DNA of 38,958 nt from Prevotella sp. (GCA_017477435.1 JAFUVV010000046.1:1-38958); one strand, 5' to 3'; counted from the first letter of the stretch, positions 23,601 to 31,950 are shown. Notes: generated from the letters alone by a model not told the origin. Numbers and translations: made by a program.

Positions 23601-24254
23601 TTATAGAGGCAGGGAGTGAACATTGCTTCCTGCCTCTTTTATTCTCTCATATTCTTCCCGCGTCACTCGTCTTCCTCTCAGCGATCTCACCTGTGGGAAG
23701 TCGGCGAAATACTCGTCGCTGCTGATGAGCCAGTGGTGCTCGCTGATGTCGCGTGCCTTGTCGAGTATGCGCTCTATCGCCGACCGATATTTTGCATTCA
23801 CGACCGTGACAATATATCCTGCCTGCTTATGCCGCAGCAGTAGCACGAGTCGCTCGCGAGGCTTAGGCTTGCTTACTGGAGTATAGTCCTTCAGCCGCGT
23901 GGATACCGTGACCTCCCAGCCATACTCCTTGTTCAGGACGTTCATCATCTTGCGGAACGTCACTCCGTGGGCCGACGTGTCGGGCAATCCCATCGAGGCG
24001 ATGCAGAGATGTATCATCTCGTGGAGCAGAATGTTCTCTGCCTGCCGCTCGGTCATCACGAAGGCGGTGGTGAGGCGGAGGGTGAAATCGGTCTTCACGA
24101 TGCGGAACATCCGCCGGTTGCATTTATACGACAGCGTACCGAGTCGCGTCTTCGAGCGTGAGAGCCCGAACGCAGGCGTCGGAAGCTTACCTTCGAAATA
24201 GCTGTCGTTGAACTCAGCGAAGCGTTTCTGCATCCATTCTCTGTCTACAATCAT
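23601..24254 (-). CDS. SprT-like zinc metalloprotease domain protein
   Basis: A 217-aa cytoplasmic protein. The SprT-like domain occupies about residues 5-115, with NDSYFEGKLPTPAFGLS at the start and the zinc-binding HEMIH (H78, E79, H82) followed by the SAHGVTFRKMM segment providing the third ligand. The C-terminal half, about 100 residues, is basic and unrecognised (RLVLLLRHKQAGYIVTVVNAKY..., then LRGRRVTREEYERI). SprT/Spartan proteins in eukaryotes cut proteins cross-linked to DNA; bacterial members are little studied. Its start codon overlaps the stop of the helicase gene upstream (24251-24254), indicating translational coupling and a shared role. Confidence 0.88.
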   Translation of the reverse strand: MIVDREWMQKRFAEFNDSYFEGKLPTPAFGLSRSKTRLGTLSYKCNRRMFRIVKTDFTLRLTTAFVMTERQAENILLHEMIHLCIASMGLPDTSAHGVTFRKMMNVLNKEYGWEVTVSTRLKDYTPVSKPKPRERLVLLLRHKQAGYIVTVVNAKYRSAIERILDKARDISEHHWLISSDEYFADFPQVRSLRGRRVTREEYERIKEAGSNVHSLPL

Positions 24255-25711
24255 ATTGTCTGCGTTTTAGGCCAGTTGACGAGATATAGTTTCTCCGTAG
24301 CTCGGGTGAAGGCAGTGTAGAGCCAGTGGATGTAGTCGGGGGTGAGCATGTCGTCGGTCATGTATCCCTGATCGACGTACACATGTTCCCACTGGCCGCC
24401 TTGTGCTTTGTGACACGTCACGGCATAGGCGAATTTTACCTGCAGGGCATTATAGTGTATATCGCTGCGCAGTTTTTTTATGCGCTCTTCGCGGGATGGT
24501 ATGTCGGAATAATCTTCAAGCACCTTATAGTACAGTTGCTCGTTTTGCTCGTGGGTGAGGGCCGGAGCGTCGGTCATCAGCGTGTCGGTGATGATGGTGG
24601 TCTGAATCTCATAGTCGTCGTAGTCGGGCAACGTCAGCCAGACGTCGACGAAATTGAATCCATACAACTGCCGATGATTCCTCACTTTCCTCACCACGGC
24701 GATGTCGCCATTTGCAAGAAACTGTGGTGCTCCGTCGTCGGTCTCCTCTGTCTCTGGTGTCGCGTCGGCGGCTTTGTTCTGCTCTATCCAGAAATAGTTG
24801 TTCTTCACTATCATGAGCATGTCGCCCGTCTGGAGCATGTCCTCCCGTCCGAGCACTTGGTTGCGTATGCCTTGGTTGTAGATGTTTGCGCGCTTGTTGC
24901 TTCGGGTGATCACTATCGTAGAGTCTGTCCCCACGTGGCTGTAGCTCGACGAGAGGCTTTCGATGAGTTCACCGCCGGGCACCATCTCTATATCTGCAAA
25001 TCCGCTGAACTTCACCTTCGGCAGTCCTCCGACGATGTCGCCGCCTTCTATCATCCTCCTCACGACGGTGGCGTTGGAGAGTATGCCGCTGCCTTCTGCC
25101 TGACGCATCACCTCGTTCAGCGTACACTCGCTGACGTTCAGTCCGTAGCGCCGGAGCACGTCGGCACTGAGCGCCGGCGATTCTTCCTCGCCCACGGGAG
25201 GCAGCTGGGCGCTGTCGCCGATGAACATGATCTTGCAGTTCATTCCTGAAAAGACAAACTGAAGCAAATCGTCGAGCAGCCGCCCCGTGCCGAAGATGCT
25301 CTCGCTCTGACGGTTGGATATCATCGAGGCTTCGTCGACAATGAACAGCGTGTAGTTCATGCGGTTGTAGTTCAGGTCGAACGATCCTCCTGCTGCGTCG
25401 ACCGACTTCTGACGGTATATCTTCCTGTGTATCGTGAACGCAGCGTGGCCGCTGCTCAGTGCAAACACCTTCGCCGCACGGCCCGTAGGAGCAAGGAGCA
25501 TGATTTTCCGTCCCACCTTCACCATCGTCCTCACTATTGCCGAGGCCAAGGTGGTCTTTCCCGTTCCTGCCGAGCCGCGCATGATCATCGCCGACATTGG
25601 CTCGCGACTCAGGAGGAAACGTGCGAACACGTCCATCGCCGCTGCCTGCTCCCGCGTAGGGTCGACAGACATATTTTGCCTGATTTGATAAATTAGTTCG
25701 TCGATAATCAT
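24251..25711 (-). CDS. RecD/UvrD-like superfamily 1 helicase (AAA family ATPase)
   Basis: 486 aa. Walker A GSAGTGKTT (about 46-54), motif Ia LLAPTGRAAKVF, Walker B LFIVDEASMIS (about 122-132) and motif III region IMFIGDSAQLPPVGEE define an SF1 helicase of the RecD/Dda kind. The C-terminal VTCHKAQGGQWEHVYVDQG (about 431-449) and YTAFTRATEKLYLV are motifs V and VI. An SH3-like insertion around LANGDIAVVRKV is typical of RecD2/Dda. It would unwind DNA 5' to 3' in repair or recombination; there are no RecB or RecC partners here. The 4-bp overlap with the SprT gene implies joint expression. A TATCTTCG box on the minus strand (25743-25750) lies 32 bp upstream, back to back with the promoter of the DUF3822 gene. 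Confidence 0.92.
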   Translation of the reverse strand: MIIDELIYQIRQNMSVDPTREQAAAMDVFARFLLSREPMSAMIMRGSAGTGKTTLASAIVRTMVKVGRKIMLLAPTGRAAKVFALSSGHAAFTIHRKIYRQKSVDAAGGSFDLNYNRMNYTLFIVDEASMISNRQSESIFGTGRLLDDLLQFVFSGMNCKIMFIGDSAQLPPVGEEESPALSADVLRRYGLNVSECTLNEVMRQAEGSGILSNATVVRRMIEGGDIVGGLPKVKFSGFADIEMVPGGELIESLSSSYSHVGTDSTIVITRSNKRANIYNQGIRNQVLGREDMLQTGDMLMIVKNNYFWIEQNKAADATPETEETDDGAPQFLANGDIAVVRKVRNHRQLYGFNFVDVWLTLPDYDDYEIQTTIITDTLMTDAPALTHEQNEQLYYKVLEDYSDIPSREERIKKLRSDIHYNALQVKFAYAVTCHKAQGGQWEHVYVDQGYMTDDMLTPDYIHWLYTAFTRATEKLYLVNWPKTQTI

Positions 25712-25740
25712 TGACTTTCAGAAATAAATCACTATTTTTG
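25711..25740 (+). promoter_or_regulatory. Promoter of the DUF3822-rsmD operon
   Basis: TTG at 25711-25713, 19 bp, TATTTTTG at 25733-25740. The TTG overlaps the start codon of the divergent helicase gene, and the two opposed -7 boxes lie 2 bp apart, so the two promoters would compete. Confidence 0.65.
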
Positions 25741-25780
25741 TGCGAAGATAATCAAAATCTGCCAATAACAGAAATAAAGA

Positions 25781-26635
25781 ATGAAAAAAATAAACACATT
25801 ATCACGCCTGGTGATCCGCATCGGCAAGGACACTCTTTCCTTCTCCGTCATCGACAACGACTCCGAGAACCAGATCATCCTCGAGCCCTACGTGGTCAGG
25901 AGCGGCATCTCGATGGCTGCCAACCTTCGCGAGGCGTTCACGAAGAGCGACCTTCTCATGGCTGGCTACGAGAAGGTGCACGCCATAGTCGACTCGCCAG
26001 TGGTGCTCATACCCACTGCAGAGCTAAACGAAGGACGAAAGAACGAAGACGATAGCGACGACGAAAACGGTGACGAGGGCGTGGCCTCGCTCCTCACCGA
26101 TACCTACAACCACACCATCAGCGACGCGAAGAACCATGTGGTGCTTTCTCACGAACTGCCTGAACTGGGCGCCACGGCGCTGTTCTCCATAAACAAGGAC
26201 CTGAAACTGGTCGTCGACGACCATTTCAGCGACGTGCGCATAAGCCCGCTCATGTCGTCGGTGTGGCGATATCTCTACCACCGCGACTTCCAGTCGGCAG
26301 CCAGGAAGCTATTCGTCTACCGCCACGAGGGGATGACCGACATCTTTGCCTACGACCACGGGCGGTTTAAGTTTGCCAACAGCTACCGCACGCGTACCGC
26401 AGCCGATACGGCCTACTTCATCCTCGCCGTGTGGAATCAGCTGGGCCTCGACAGCAAGCGCGACGAGATACACCTCGCAGGCTTCGACGCCGAGAAGGAC
26501 GATCTGCGCACAGAGCTGTCGCGCTTTGTAGAGACCGTGGTGGCAATCAACCCGTCGGCAGAGTTCAACCGAGCTCCGATCACACGCATAAAAGGACTGC
26601 CATTCGACATGATGACGTTGTTCGTAAAGAAATAA
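25781..26635 (+). CDS. DUF3822 family protein
   Basis: 284 aa, cytoplasmic, no signal peptide. The family is restricted to Bacteroidetes and has an actin-like (ASKHA) flavour: the N-terminus LSRLVIRIGKDTLSFSVID resembles a phosphate-1 strand pair, and later come DIFAYDHGRFKFANSY and LAGFDAEKDDLRTELSRFV. The function is unknown. An acidic stretch at about residues 81-100 (ELNEGRKNEDDSDDENGDEG) looks like an inserted low-complexity loop, because its DNA resembles the ACGAAGAACGAA repeat in the gap at 20985-21012. rsmD starts 5 bp after the stop codon, a conserved neighbourhood in Bacteroidales. Confidence 0.88.
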   Translation: MKKINTLSRLVIRIGKDTLSFSVIDNDSENQIILEPYVVRSGISMAANLREAFTKSDLLMAGYEKVHAIVDSPVVLIPTAELNEGRKNEDDSDDENGDEGVASLLTDTYNHTISDAKNHVVLSHELPELGATALFSINKDLKLVVDDHFSDVRISPLMSSVWRYLYHRDFQSAARKLFVYRHEGMTDIFAYDHGRFKFANSYRTRTAADTAYFILAVWNQLGLDSKRDEIHLAGFDAEKDDLRTELSRFVETVVAINPSAEFNRAPITRIKGLPFDMMTLFVKK

Positions 26636-26640
26636 AAACC

Positions 26641-27174
26641 GTGAGAATAATAACAGGAATATATCGCGGCCGGCGATTTGAAATACCTCGCACCTTCAAG
26701 GCACGACCGACCACCGACTTTGCAAAGGAAAACATCTTCAACGTGATGAACGGCCTCGTTGACTTCGACGATGCCACGGCACTCGATCTCTTTGCCGGCA
26801 CAGGGAGCATCTCTCTCGAACTGCTCTCGCGCGGATGCCGCGAGGTGGTCAGCGTAGAGCTCGACAGACAACACGCCGCGTTCATCTCACAGTGCATGGA
26901 TAAAGTTGGAGCAGGCGAGAAAAGCATCCTCATAAAGGGCGATGCCCTGAAATACATCAAAGCCTGCAGCCGACAGTTCGACATCATCTTCGCCGACCCA
27001 CCCTACTCCATGCCCGAACTGCCCACCATACCCGAGCTGATACTTTCCTCTGGACTGCTGGCCGAAGGGGGACTGCTCGTCTTCGAGCACGGCAAGCATA
27101 ACGACTTCTCCGACCATCCTCGCTTCTTCAACCACCGCGAGTATGGCAGCGTGAACTTCAGCCTGTTCAGATAG
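26641..27174 (+). CDS. rsmD: 16S rRNA (guanine(966)-N2)-methyltransferase RsmD
   Basis: 177 aa from GTG 26641, which gives the normal RsmD start MRIITGIYRGRRFEIP; no ATG is available before that block. Rossmann methyltransferase with RPTTDFAKENIFNVM, the SAM-binding LDLFAGTGSISLELLSRG and the catalytic ADPPY motif (about residues 118-122). It methylates G966 of 16S rRNA in the assembled 30S subunit. It is translated together with DUF3822 and is followed by a strong terminator. Confidence 0.95.
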   Translation: MRIITGIYRGRRFEIPRTFKARPTTDFAKENIFNVMNGLVDFDDATALDLFAGTGSISLELLSRGCREVVSVELDRQHAAFISQCMDKVGAGEKSILIKGDALKYIKACSRQFDIIFADPPYSMPELPTIPELILSSGLLAEGGLLVFEHGKHNDFSDHPRFFNHREYGSVNFSLFR

Positions 27175-27253
27175 AGAGACCGAAGCCGGCACCATTCAAA
27201 TATATTTTTTCAACGCAGTTCAGGCACTGCGCGGCTGTCTGCATAAAAAAATA

Positions 27254-27278
27254 CCCAGGGCAACACCCTGGGATTTTT
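27254..27278. terminator. Intrinsic terminator after rsmD
   Basis: CCCAGGG (27254-27260), loop CAACA, CCCTGGG (27266-27272), then ATTTTTG; an A-run on the left lets it also act on the minus strand. Confidence 0.88.
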
Positions 27279-27368
27279 GATGCTGCAACCCTGGTCAGCA
27301 TGGCAGCAAAGATCGCATGCAAGAGGCACAACATTAATCTGACGACTTCTCAACAGGCCGACTCGACA

Positions 27369-27456
27369 AGTACATGGGCCTTGTACTCCGAGTACATGAC
27401 TCTTGTACTGAGAGTACACGGGCTTTGTACTGACAGTACAAAAGCCATGTACTGCA
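27369..27456. repeat. 22-bp palindromic unit array, four units (array B)
   Basis: Exactly 88 bp, with units at 27369, 27391, 27413 and 27435. All arms are perfect AGTACA and TGTACT; the middles are TGGGCCT, TGACTCT, CGGGCTT and AAAGCCA; the spacers are CCG, GAG, GAC and GCA. The arms are identical to array A, 20 kb away. It lies in the convergent gap between rsmD and the SemiSWEET gene. Confidence 0.95.
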
Positions 27457-27485
27457 GCCTGTACTATCTCCCGACGCAAGAAGAA

Positions 27486-27573
27486 AGCCTCCGAGACAAG
27501 CGCAGGAAGCCTCCGAGACAAGCGCAGGAAGCCTCCGAGACAAGAGCTAAGAGCCTTCGAGACAGCGATGGGA
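27486..27573. repeat. Second 22-bp-period array next to array B (array B2)
   Basis: Four 22-bp units start at 27486, 27508, 27530 and 27552; the first two are identical and the others increasingly diverged. Read on the minus strand, the best units have arm CCTGCG, a 7-bp middle CTTGTCT, arm CGGAGG (one mismatch) and spacer CTT, the same 6-7-6-3 layout as arrays A-F. The array starts 29 bp after array B and ends 6 bp before the stop codon of the SemiSWEET gene. Confidence 0.8.
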
Positions 27574-27579
27574 AGAGGG

Positions 27580-27870
27580 CTATTTCTTGCTGAAATAGTC
27601 GTTCTTGATCTTTATGCCGAAGATTATCACACTGCAGATAGTGGTGATAAGGTTGGTGACGAAGAGAAATATCCCCTCGCGACCGAGCATGTAGCCCTGA
27701 ATCATGAAACAGATGCCGCCGATGGCCATCATGAGAAATGTTGCCAGGGCGATGTCGTCGGTGCGGCGAGTACGTATCGTCTGAATGGCTTGGGGCAGGT
27801 AGCCCAGGATCAGGCAGATGCTTGCCGTCCAGCCGATGATTTGATAGAAAGTGTTTGTCTCCATTGTCAT
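27580..27870 (-). CDS. SemiSWEET-type sugar transporter (PQ-loop)
   Basis: 96 aa from ATG 27870 (ATG 27864 also possible). A longer frame to 27906 would begin upstream of the -7 box and is rejected. Three membrane helices with the PQ-loop signature: IIGWTASICLILGYLPQAIQTIRTRRTDDIA in helix 1 (PQ near residue 20), then LATFLMMAIGGICFMIQGYMLG and IFLFVTNLITTICSVIIFGIKIK. SemiSWEETs are half-size relatives of eukaryotic SWEET proteins and work as homodimers moving mono- or disaccharides down a gradient across the inner membrane. The gene is single and divergent from nadB; its substrate is not indicated by context. Confidence 0.9.
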   Translation of the reverse strand: MTMETNTFYQIIGWTASICLILGYLPQAIQTIRTRRTDDIALATFLMMAIGGICFMIQGYMLGREGIFLFVTNLITTICSVIIFGIKIKNDYFSKK

Positions 27871-27893
27871 TATTGTTTTTTTTCTGGTTTCTG

Positions 27894-27901
27894 CGAAGAT
27901 A
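27894..27901 (-). promoter_or_regulatory. -7 box of the SemiSWEET gene
   Basis: TATCTTCG on the minus strand, 23 bp upstream of ATG 27870. No well-placed TTG is seen. It decides against the longer start at 27906. Confidence 0.5.
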
Positions 27902-27964
27902 CTCATTTTTTATAAATTATAGAAATTATACACCGAAAAAAACAATCTTTTGAAAAAATATCAG

Positions 27965-27972
27965 TAACTTCG
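27965..27972 (+). promoter_or_regulatory. -7 box of nadB
   Basis: TAACTTCG, 17-20 bp upstream of the start codons; a TTG at 27950-27952 is too close (12 bp) to be the usual -33 element. Confidence 0.45.
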
Positions 27973-27992
27973 CGCCGATAAACCTATTAGTG

Positions 27993-29594
27993 ATGATCTA
28001 CAAGTATGATTTCCTCATCATCGGCGGCGGTGTTGCCGGCATGAGCTATGCCCTGAAGATTGCCCGGGCGAAAAAGGGCAAGATATGTCTCATCTGCAAG
28101 ACCACCCTCGACGAGGCCAACACGAAGTTTGCCCAAGGCGGTGTGGCCAGTGTGACCAACCTGAAGATAGACAACTTCGAGAAACACATCGAAGACACGA
28201 TGATCGCCGGCGACTTCATCTCCGACCGCGCTGCCGTGGAGCAGGTGGTCAGAAACGCCCCGGCACAGATAGCAGAGCTCGTCGGATGGGGCGTCAACTT
28301 CGACCGCAACGCCGACGGAGAGTTCGACCTGCACCGCGAAGGCGGACACTCAGAGTTCAGAATCCTACACCATGCCGACGACACTGGCGCAGAGATACAA
28401 CGCGGACTGATGGCGGCCGTCAGAGCATGCCCAGACATCGAGGTGAAGGAAAACCACTTCGCAGTGGAGATAATCACGCAGCACCACCTCGGCGTGGAGG
28501 TCACCCGACGCACGCCCGACATTGAGTGCTACGGAGCATACGTGCTCCGACCCGACGAGAAAAAGGTCGACACCTATCTGTCGCGCGTCACACTGATGTG
28601 CACAGGAGGCTGCGGAGCCGTCTATATGACAACGTCGAACCCCATCATAGCCACCGGCGACGGAGAAGCAATGGCCTATCGAGCAAAAGCCACCGTGGCC
28701 GACATGGAGTTCGTACAGTTCCACCCAACCGTGCTCCACAACCCCAAAGAGACCCACCCCGCATACCTCATCACCGAGGCAATGCGAGGATATGGAGGCA
28801 TACTGCGACTGCCGACAGGCGAATCCTTCATGGAAAAATACGACCCACGACTCTCGCTGGCACCGCGAGACATCGTGGCACGCGCAATCGACAAAGAGAT
28901 GAAAATACACGGAATAGACCACGTATGCCTCGACGTCACGCATAAAGACCCTGAGGAGACACGCCACCACTTCCCAAACATCTACCAGAAATGCCTCTCC
29001 ATAGGCATCGACATCACAAAAGAGTATATCCCCGTACGGCCTGCAGCCCACTATATGTGCGGCGGAATAAAGGTGGATCTCAACGGCGAGTCGAGCATCC
29101 ATCGCCTCTACGCCATCGGCGAATGCTCGTGCACAGGACTACACGGCGGAAACCGACTGGCATCCAACTCGCTCATAGAAGCCGTGGTCTATGCCGATGC
29201 AGCAGCGAAACACTCACTGAAACATATCGACGAATACTCGTTCAACAACGACATTCCCGAGTGGAACGACGAGGGCACGATGACCAACGAGGAGAAGGTG
29301 CTCATCACACAGAGCGTGAAAGAAGTGGCAGAGATAATGTCTAACTACGTCGGCATCGTCCGCAGCGACCTCCGACTAAAGCGCGCCTGGGACCGACTCG
29401 ACCTGCTATACGAGGAGACCGAGGCACTCTTCAAGCGCGTGAAAGCCACACGCGACATCTGCGAACTGCGAAACCTCATCAATACCGCCTACCTCATCAC
29501 ACGATGGGCCATCGAACGCAAGGAATGCCGGGGGCTGCACTTCACGATAGACCATCCACACCACGCGTACGACAAAGTGGAAAATGTAAAGTGA
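27993..29594 (+). CDS. nadB: L-aspartate oxidase
   Basis: 533 aa from ATG 27993 (a GTG one codon earlier is also open). FAD-binding dinucleotide fold FLIIGGGVAGMSYALKIA at residues 7-24, the flavoprotein block KFAQGGVASV, the substrate-side RxGGHSExRILHHADDTGxEI-type segment (HREGGHSEFRILHHADDTGAEI) and the C-terminal IGECSCTGLHGGNRLASNSLIEAVV. The enzyme oxidises L-aspartate to iminoaspartate, the first step of de novo NAD synthesis; in anaerobes fumarate serves as electron acceptor. nadA and nadC are not in the window. The PH-domain gene follows within a few bases, suggesting an operon with it and the carboxypeptidase. Confidence 0.96.
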   Translation: MIYKYDFLIIGGGVAGMSYALKIARAKKGKICLICKTTLDEANTKFAQGGVASVTNLKIDNFEKHIEDTMIAGDFISDRAAVEQVVRNAPAQIAELVGWGVNFDRNADGEFDLHREGGHSEFRILHHADDTGAEIQRGLMAAVRACPDIEVKENHFAVEIITQHHLGVEVTRRTPDIECYGAYVLRPDEKKVDTYLSRVTLMCTGGCGAVYMTTSNPIIATGDGEAMAYRAKATVADMEFVQFHPTVLHNPKETHPAYLITEAMRGYGGILRLPTGESFMEKYDPRLSLAPRDIVARAIDKEMKIHGIDHVCLDVTHKDPEETRHHFPNIYQKCLSIGIDITKEYIPVRPAAHYMCGGIKVDLNGESSIHRLYAIGECSCTGLHGGNRLASNSLIEAVVYADAAAKHSLKHIDEYSFNNDIPEWNDEGTMTNEEKVLITQSVKEVAEIMSNYVGIVRSDLRLKRAWDRLDLLYEETEALFKRVKATRDICELRNLINTAYLITRWAIERKECRGLHFTIDHPHHAYDKVENVK

Positions 29595-29615
29595 AAAGTG
29601 AAAAAAAACATCCCT

Positions 29616-30008
29616 ATGCTTAGAACATTTCACTCTCGCATGACCATCGGCACGCTCTGCGGCATAATACTGCTCGCAGTGGCCACGCTCGTGTGCTTCC
29701 TCAACCGCTCCACCACGGCCATCGTGTGCGGACTGGTAATCATGACAATGGCCGTCGCAGCTACGGAAAGAGCACTACACACAGAGTATCGCATCACAAG
29801 CGAGGGGATGCTGACAATATATAAAGGACGATTTTCAAAGGAAAAACAGATAGAACTGAAGGACATTCAGCAGATAGAAAGGATTCACACCACCTTCGGA
29901 CTCACCCACTTCCTGCTGCTCAGACTCGACAACGGAAAGAACATAATCCTACAACCAGACAACGAAGATGCATTTATCAGCCAGATACAGAAATTCAGAA
30001 ACACATAG
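29616..30008 (+). CDS. Small membrane protein with bacterial PH domain
   Basis: 130 aa from ATG 29616; a GTG at 29598 would add six residues. Two hydrophobic helices (TIGTLCGIILLAVATLVCFL and AIVCGLVIMTMAVAATERAL) precede a bacterial PH-like domain (YRITSEGMLTIYKGRFSKEKQIELKDIQQIERI... LDNGKNIILQPDNEDAFISQIQKF). Such proteins are membrane-anchored with the PH fold in the cytoplasm; molecular function unknown. It lies 21 bp after nadB and its 3' end overlaps the start of the carboxypeptidase gene by 41 bp. Confidence 0.82.
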   Translation: MLRTFHSRMTIGTLCGIILLAVATLVCFLNRSTTAIVCGLVIMTMAVAATERALHTEYRITSEGMLTIYKGRFSKEKQIELKDIQQIERIHTTFGLTHFLLLRLDNGKNIILQPDNEDAFISQIQKFRNT

Positions 30009-31236
30009 CCTGAAAGCATTCCTTATCGGGACAGCTCTCCTTCTCGCACTCGCCGGCCACGCACAGGTGACCGACAATAGCACCATCGTGGTGGAGACAA
30101 CCGACATGATGGTCGCCGACAGCCCTGCCCTGCCCTGGCCACAATCACTCGTGGCAGAGATGGATAGCCTCATGGGCAGCGACATCTTCAAGACTTCGCA
30201 GGTAGGACTGGAGATTTACGACCTCGATGCCGACAGCATCCTCTATCGCCACGGCGAGCGCCAACGACTGCGCCCGGCATCGACACAGAAGCTCATCACG
30301 GCAATCACAGCACTCGACCAACTGGGCACCAACTATCAATATAAGACCGAACTTCGTTACACCGGAACGATTGCCGACTCCACCCTGACAGGCTCGCTAT
30401 ACGTCGTGGGAGGCTTCGACCCGTGCCTCGGTCGCGACGACCTCGCAGCGCTGGTGGAGTGTCTGCAGACGGCAGGCATCGATACCATCCGTGGCAGCAT
30501 ATATGCCGACCGCAGCATGAAAGGACCGGAGCTATATGGTGAAGGATGGTGCTGGGACGACGACAACCCCCGTCTCTCACCACTGCTCTGCGGAGGAAGC
30601 GACTTCTTCATGGACCGCTTCATCAACATGCTTGCTGAGAAAGGAATCACAGCCGATGCGACAATCTACGAAGGACAATGTCCCACAGAAGCCGTCACCA
30701 TATGCCGGCAGACACGACCGATCGACCAGATACTGCTGAAGATGATGAAGGACAGCAACAACCTCTACGCCGAGTCGATGTTCTATCAGATTGCAGCCTC
30801 CACGGGCGAGCATCCTGCCTACGCCAAGCACGCCGCGACGGTCGTGAAGAACCTCATAGATAAACTGGGACTCGACAGCTCTGCCTACTACATTGCCGAC
30901 GGCAGCGGACTCTCGCTCTACAACTACACGTCGGCAGAGCTGCAGGTGGCCTTCCTTCGCTATGCCTATCGCCAGCAGGACATCTTCCTCCACCTGCGCC
31001 CGTCGCTTCCCGAAGCCGGCGTCGACGGAACGTTGAAAAGTCGCATGACCGGCGAGAAGACCCGCGGCCGAGTGTTTGCCAAGACCGGCACAGTGACCGG
31101 CGTGAGCTCGCTCGCAGGCTACTGCATAGCCTCCAACGGCCACATGCTCGCCTTCTCGATCATCAACCAAGGCCTTCGCCGCGCCGCAGCAGGCAAGAAT
31201 TTCCAAGACGCCGTCTGCACAGCAATGTGCAGATAA
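29968..31236 (+). CDS. dacB: D-alanyl-D-alanine carboxypeptidase/endopeptidase (PBP4 type)
   Basis: 422 aa from ATG 29968. The export signal is LKAFLIGTALLLALAGHAQ (about 15-33), unusually preceded by 14 polar residues. No other ATG exists near it, so either this start overlapping the PH gene by 41 bp or a non-ATG start near 30010 is used. Penicillin-binding motifs are complete: STQK (S105 nucleophile, K108), SNN (263-265) and KTG (372-374), with about 155 residues between the first two, as in PBP4 with its extra domain. The enzyme trims the terminal D-Ala and cuts cross-links in periplasmic peptidoglycan. It is the last gene before a strong terminator. Confidence 0.93.
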   Translation: MHLSARYRNSETHSLKAFLIGTALLLALAGHAQVTDNSTIVVETTDMMVADSPALPWPQSLVAEMDSLMGSDIFKTSQVGLEIYDLDADSILYRHGERQRLRPASTQKLITAITALDQLGTNYQYKTELRYTGTIADSTLTGSLYVVGGFDPCLGRDDLAALVECLQTAGIDTIRGSIYADRSMKGPELYGEGWCWDDDNPRLSPLLCGGSDFFMDRFINMLAEKGITADATIYEGQCPTEAVTICRQTRPIDQILLKMMKDSNNLYAESMFYQIAASTGEHPAYAKHAATVVKNLIDKLGLDSSAYYIADGSGLSLYNYTSAELQVAFLRYAYRQQDIFLHLRPSLPEAGVDGTLKSRMTGEKTRGRVFAKTGTVTGVSSLAGYCIASNGHMLAFSIINQGLRRAAAGKNFQDAVCTAMCR

Positions 31237-31280
31237 TTCAAAAAGCGAGAGCAAGAGATTTAGCACTTTTCGTATATAAT

Positions 31281-31324
31281 AAATCGGTGGAGATGCCCAT
31301 GACATCTCCACCGATTTGTTTTTT
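31281..31324. terminator. Bidirectional terminator between dacB and the beta-barrel gene
   Basis: A perfect 15-bp stem, AAATCGGTGGAGATG (31281-31295) with CATCTCCACCGATTT (31303-31317), and a 7-nt loop, followed by GTTTTTTT. It serves both convergent genes. Confidence 0.92.
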
Positions 31325-31341
31325 AGCCTAAATGCTGGCTA

Positions 31342-31950
31342 TTAGAAGTTCAGACCGAAGTTTACATAGAATGCATTTGCATGTCCTGTCGGGTTGTCCT
31401 TTGCTATATCGGTGATACCGAAACGATAGCCAGCCTCAAGATAGAGGTTGTTATACTCAGCGCCGCATCCGATCTTGAAGCCCATGTTTGGCTTGTTCAC
31501 CTCGAGGAGATCAGTGCTCACGCTTGTCTTACCTTCCTTGTAAGAGGTTGATGTTTTGAGGGCCATAGCGAATGTCGGGCCGATGTAGGGCAGGATGGCG
31601 AAGTTGTCGCCGGCCTTGAAGCCGTACTTGATGAGGAGAGGAATCTCAAGGCAGTTGTAGCTCTGGGTGAGTCCGTCTTTCTTTGCACCGCCCTCAGTGT
31701 AGTAGAGTCCGCTCTCGAGGAATACCGGAGCAGCGTTGCTGACGCGAAGACCGATGACACCAGCGAGGTTCATACCAACCTTTGTGCCGAGGTCGAAGTC
31801 GCCGGAGAGGCTGGCGATGTTGAGACCAATGCGTACACCATAGTACATGTTCTCTTTTTCGAGCGAGAATCCGCCGCTACTGTACTGTGCAAATGATGTC
31901 AGCGATACTGCCATCATTGCGATTGATAAAAGAATTTTCTTCATAATCAT
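31342..31950 (-). CDS. Outer-membrane beta-barrel protein (porin family, OMP_b-brl)
   Basis: 202 aa (start Met1 or Met3). The signal peptide KKILLSIAMMAVSLTSFAQ is followed by a small eight-strand-type barrel: alternating hydrophobic residues, YGVRIGLNIASLSGDFDLGTKVGMNLAGVIGLRVS early and FKIGCGAEYNNLYLEAGYRFGITDIA late, ending in NAFYVNFGLNF with terminal Phe for barrel assembly. Proteins of this kind are abundant in Bacteroidetes outer membranes and mostly of unknown function. A weak -7-like TTACTTTG lies on the minus strand at 31989-31996. The gene has its own terminator on the left; array D and cardiolipin synthase lie on the right. Confidence 0.9.
   Translation of the reverse strand: MIMKKILLSIAMMAVSLTSFAQYSSGGFSLEKENMYYGVRIGLNIASLSGDFDLGTKVGMNLAGVIGLRVSNAAPVFLESGLYYTEGGAKKDGLTQSYNCLEIPLLIKYGFKAGDNFAILPYIGPTFAMALKTSTSYKEGKTSVSTDLLEVNKPNMGFKIGCGAEYNNLYLEAGYRFGITDIAKDNPTGHANAFYVNFGLNF

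Noticed and set aside
27369-27573. CRISPR array
   Set aside because: Units are 22 bp in direct tandem with 3-bp spacers, no unique spacers of about 30 bp, no cas genes, and only four units each.
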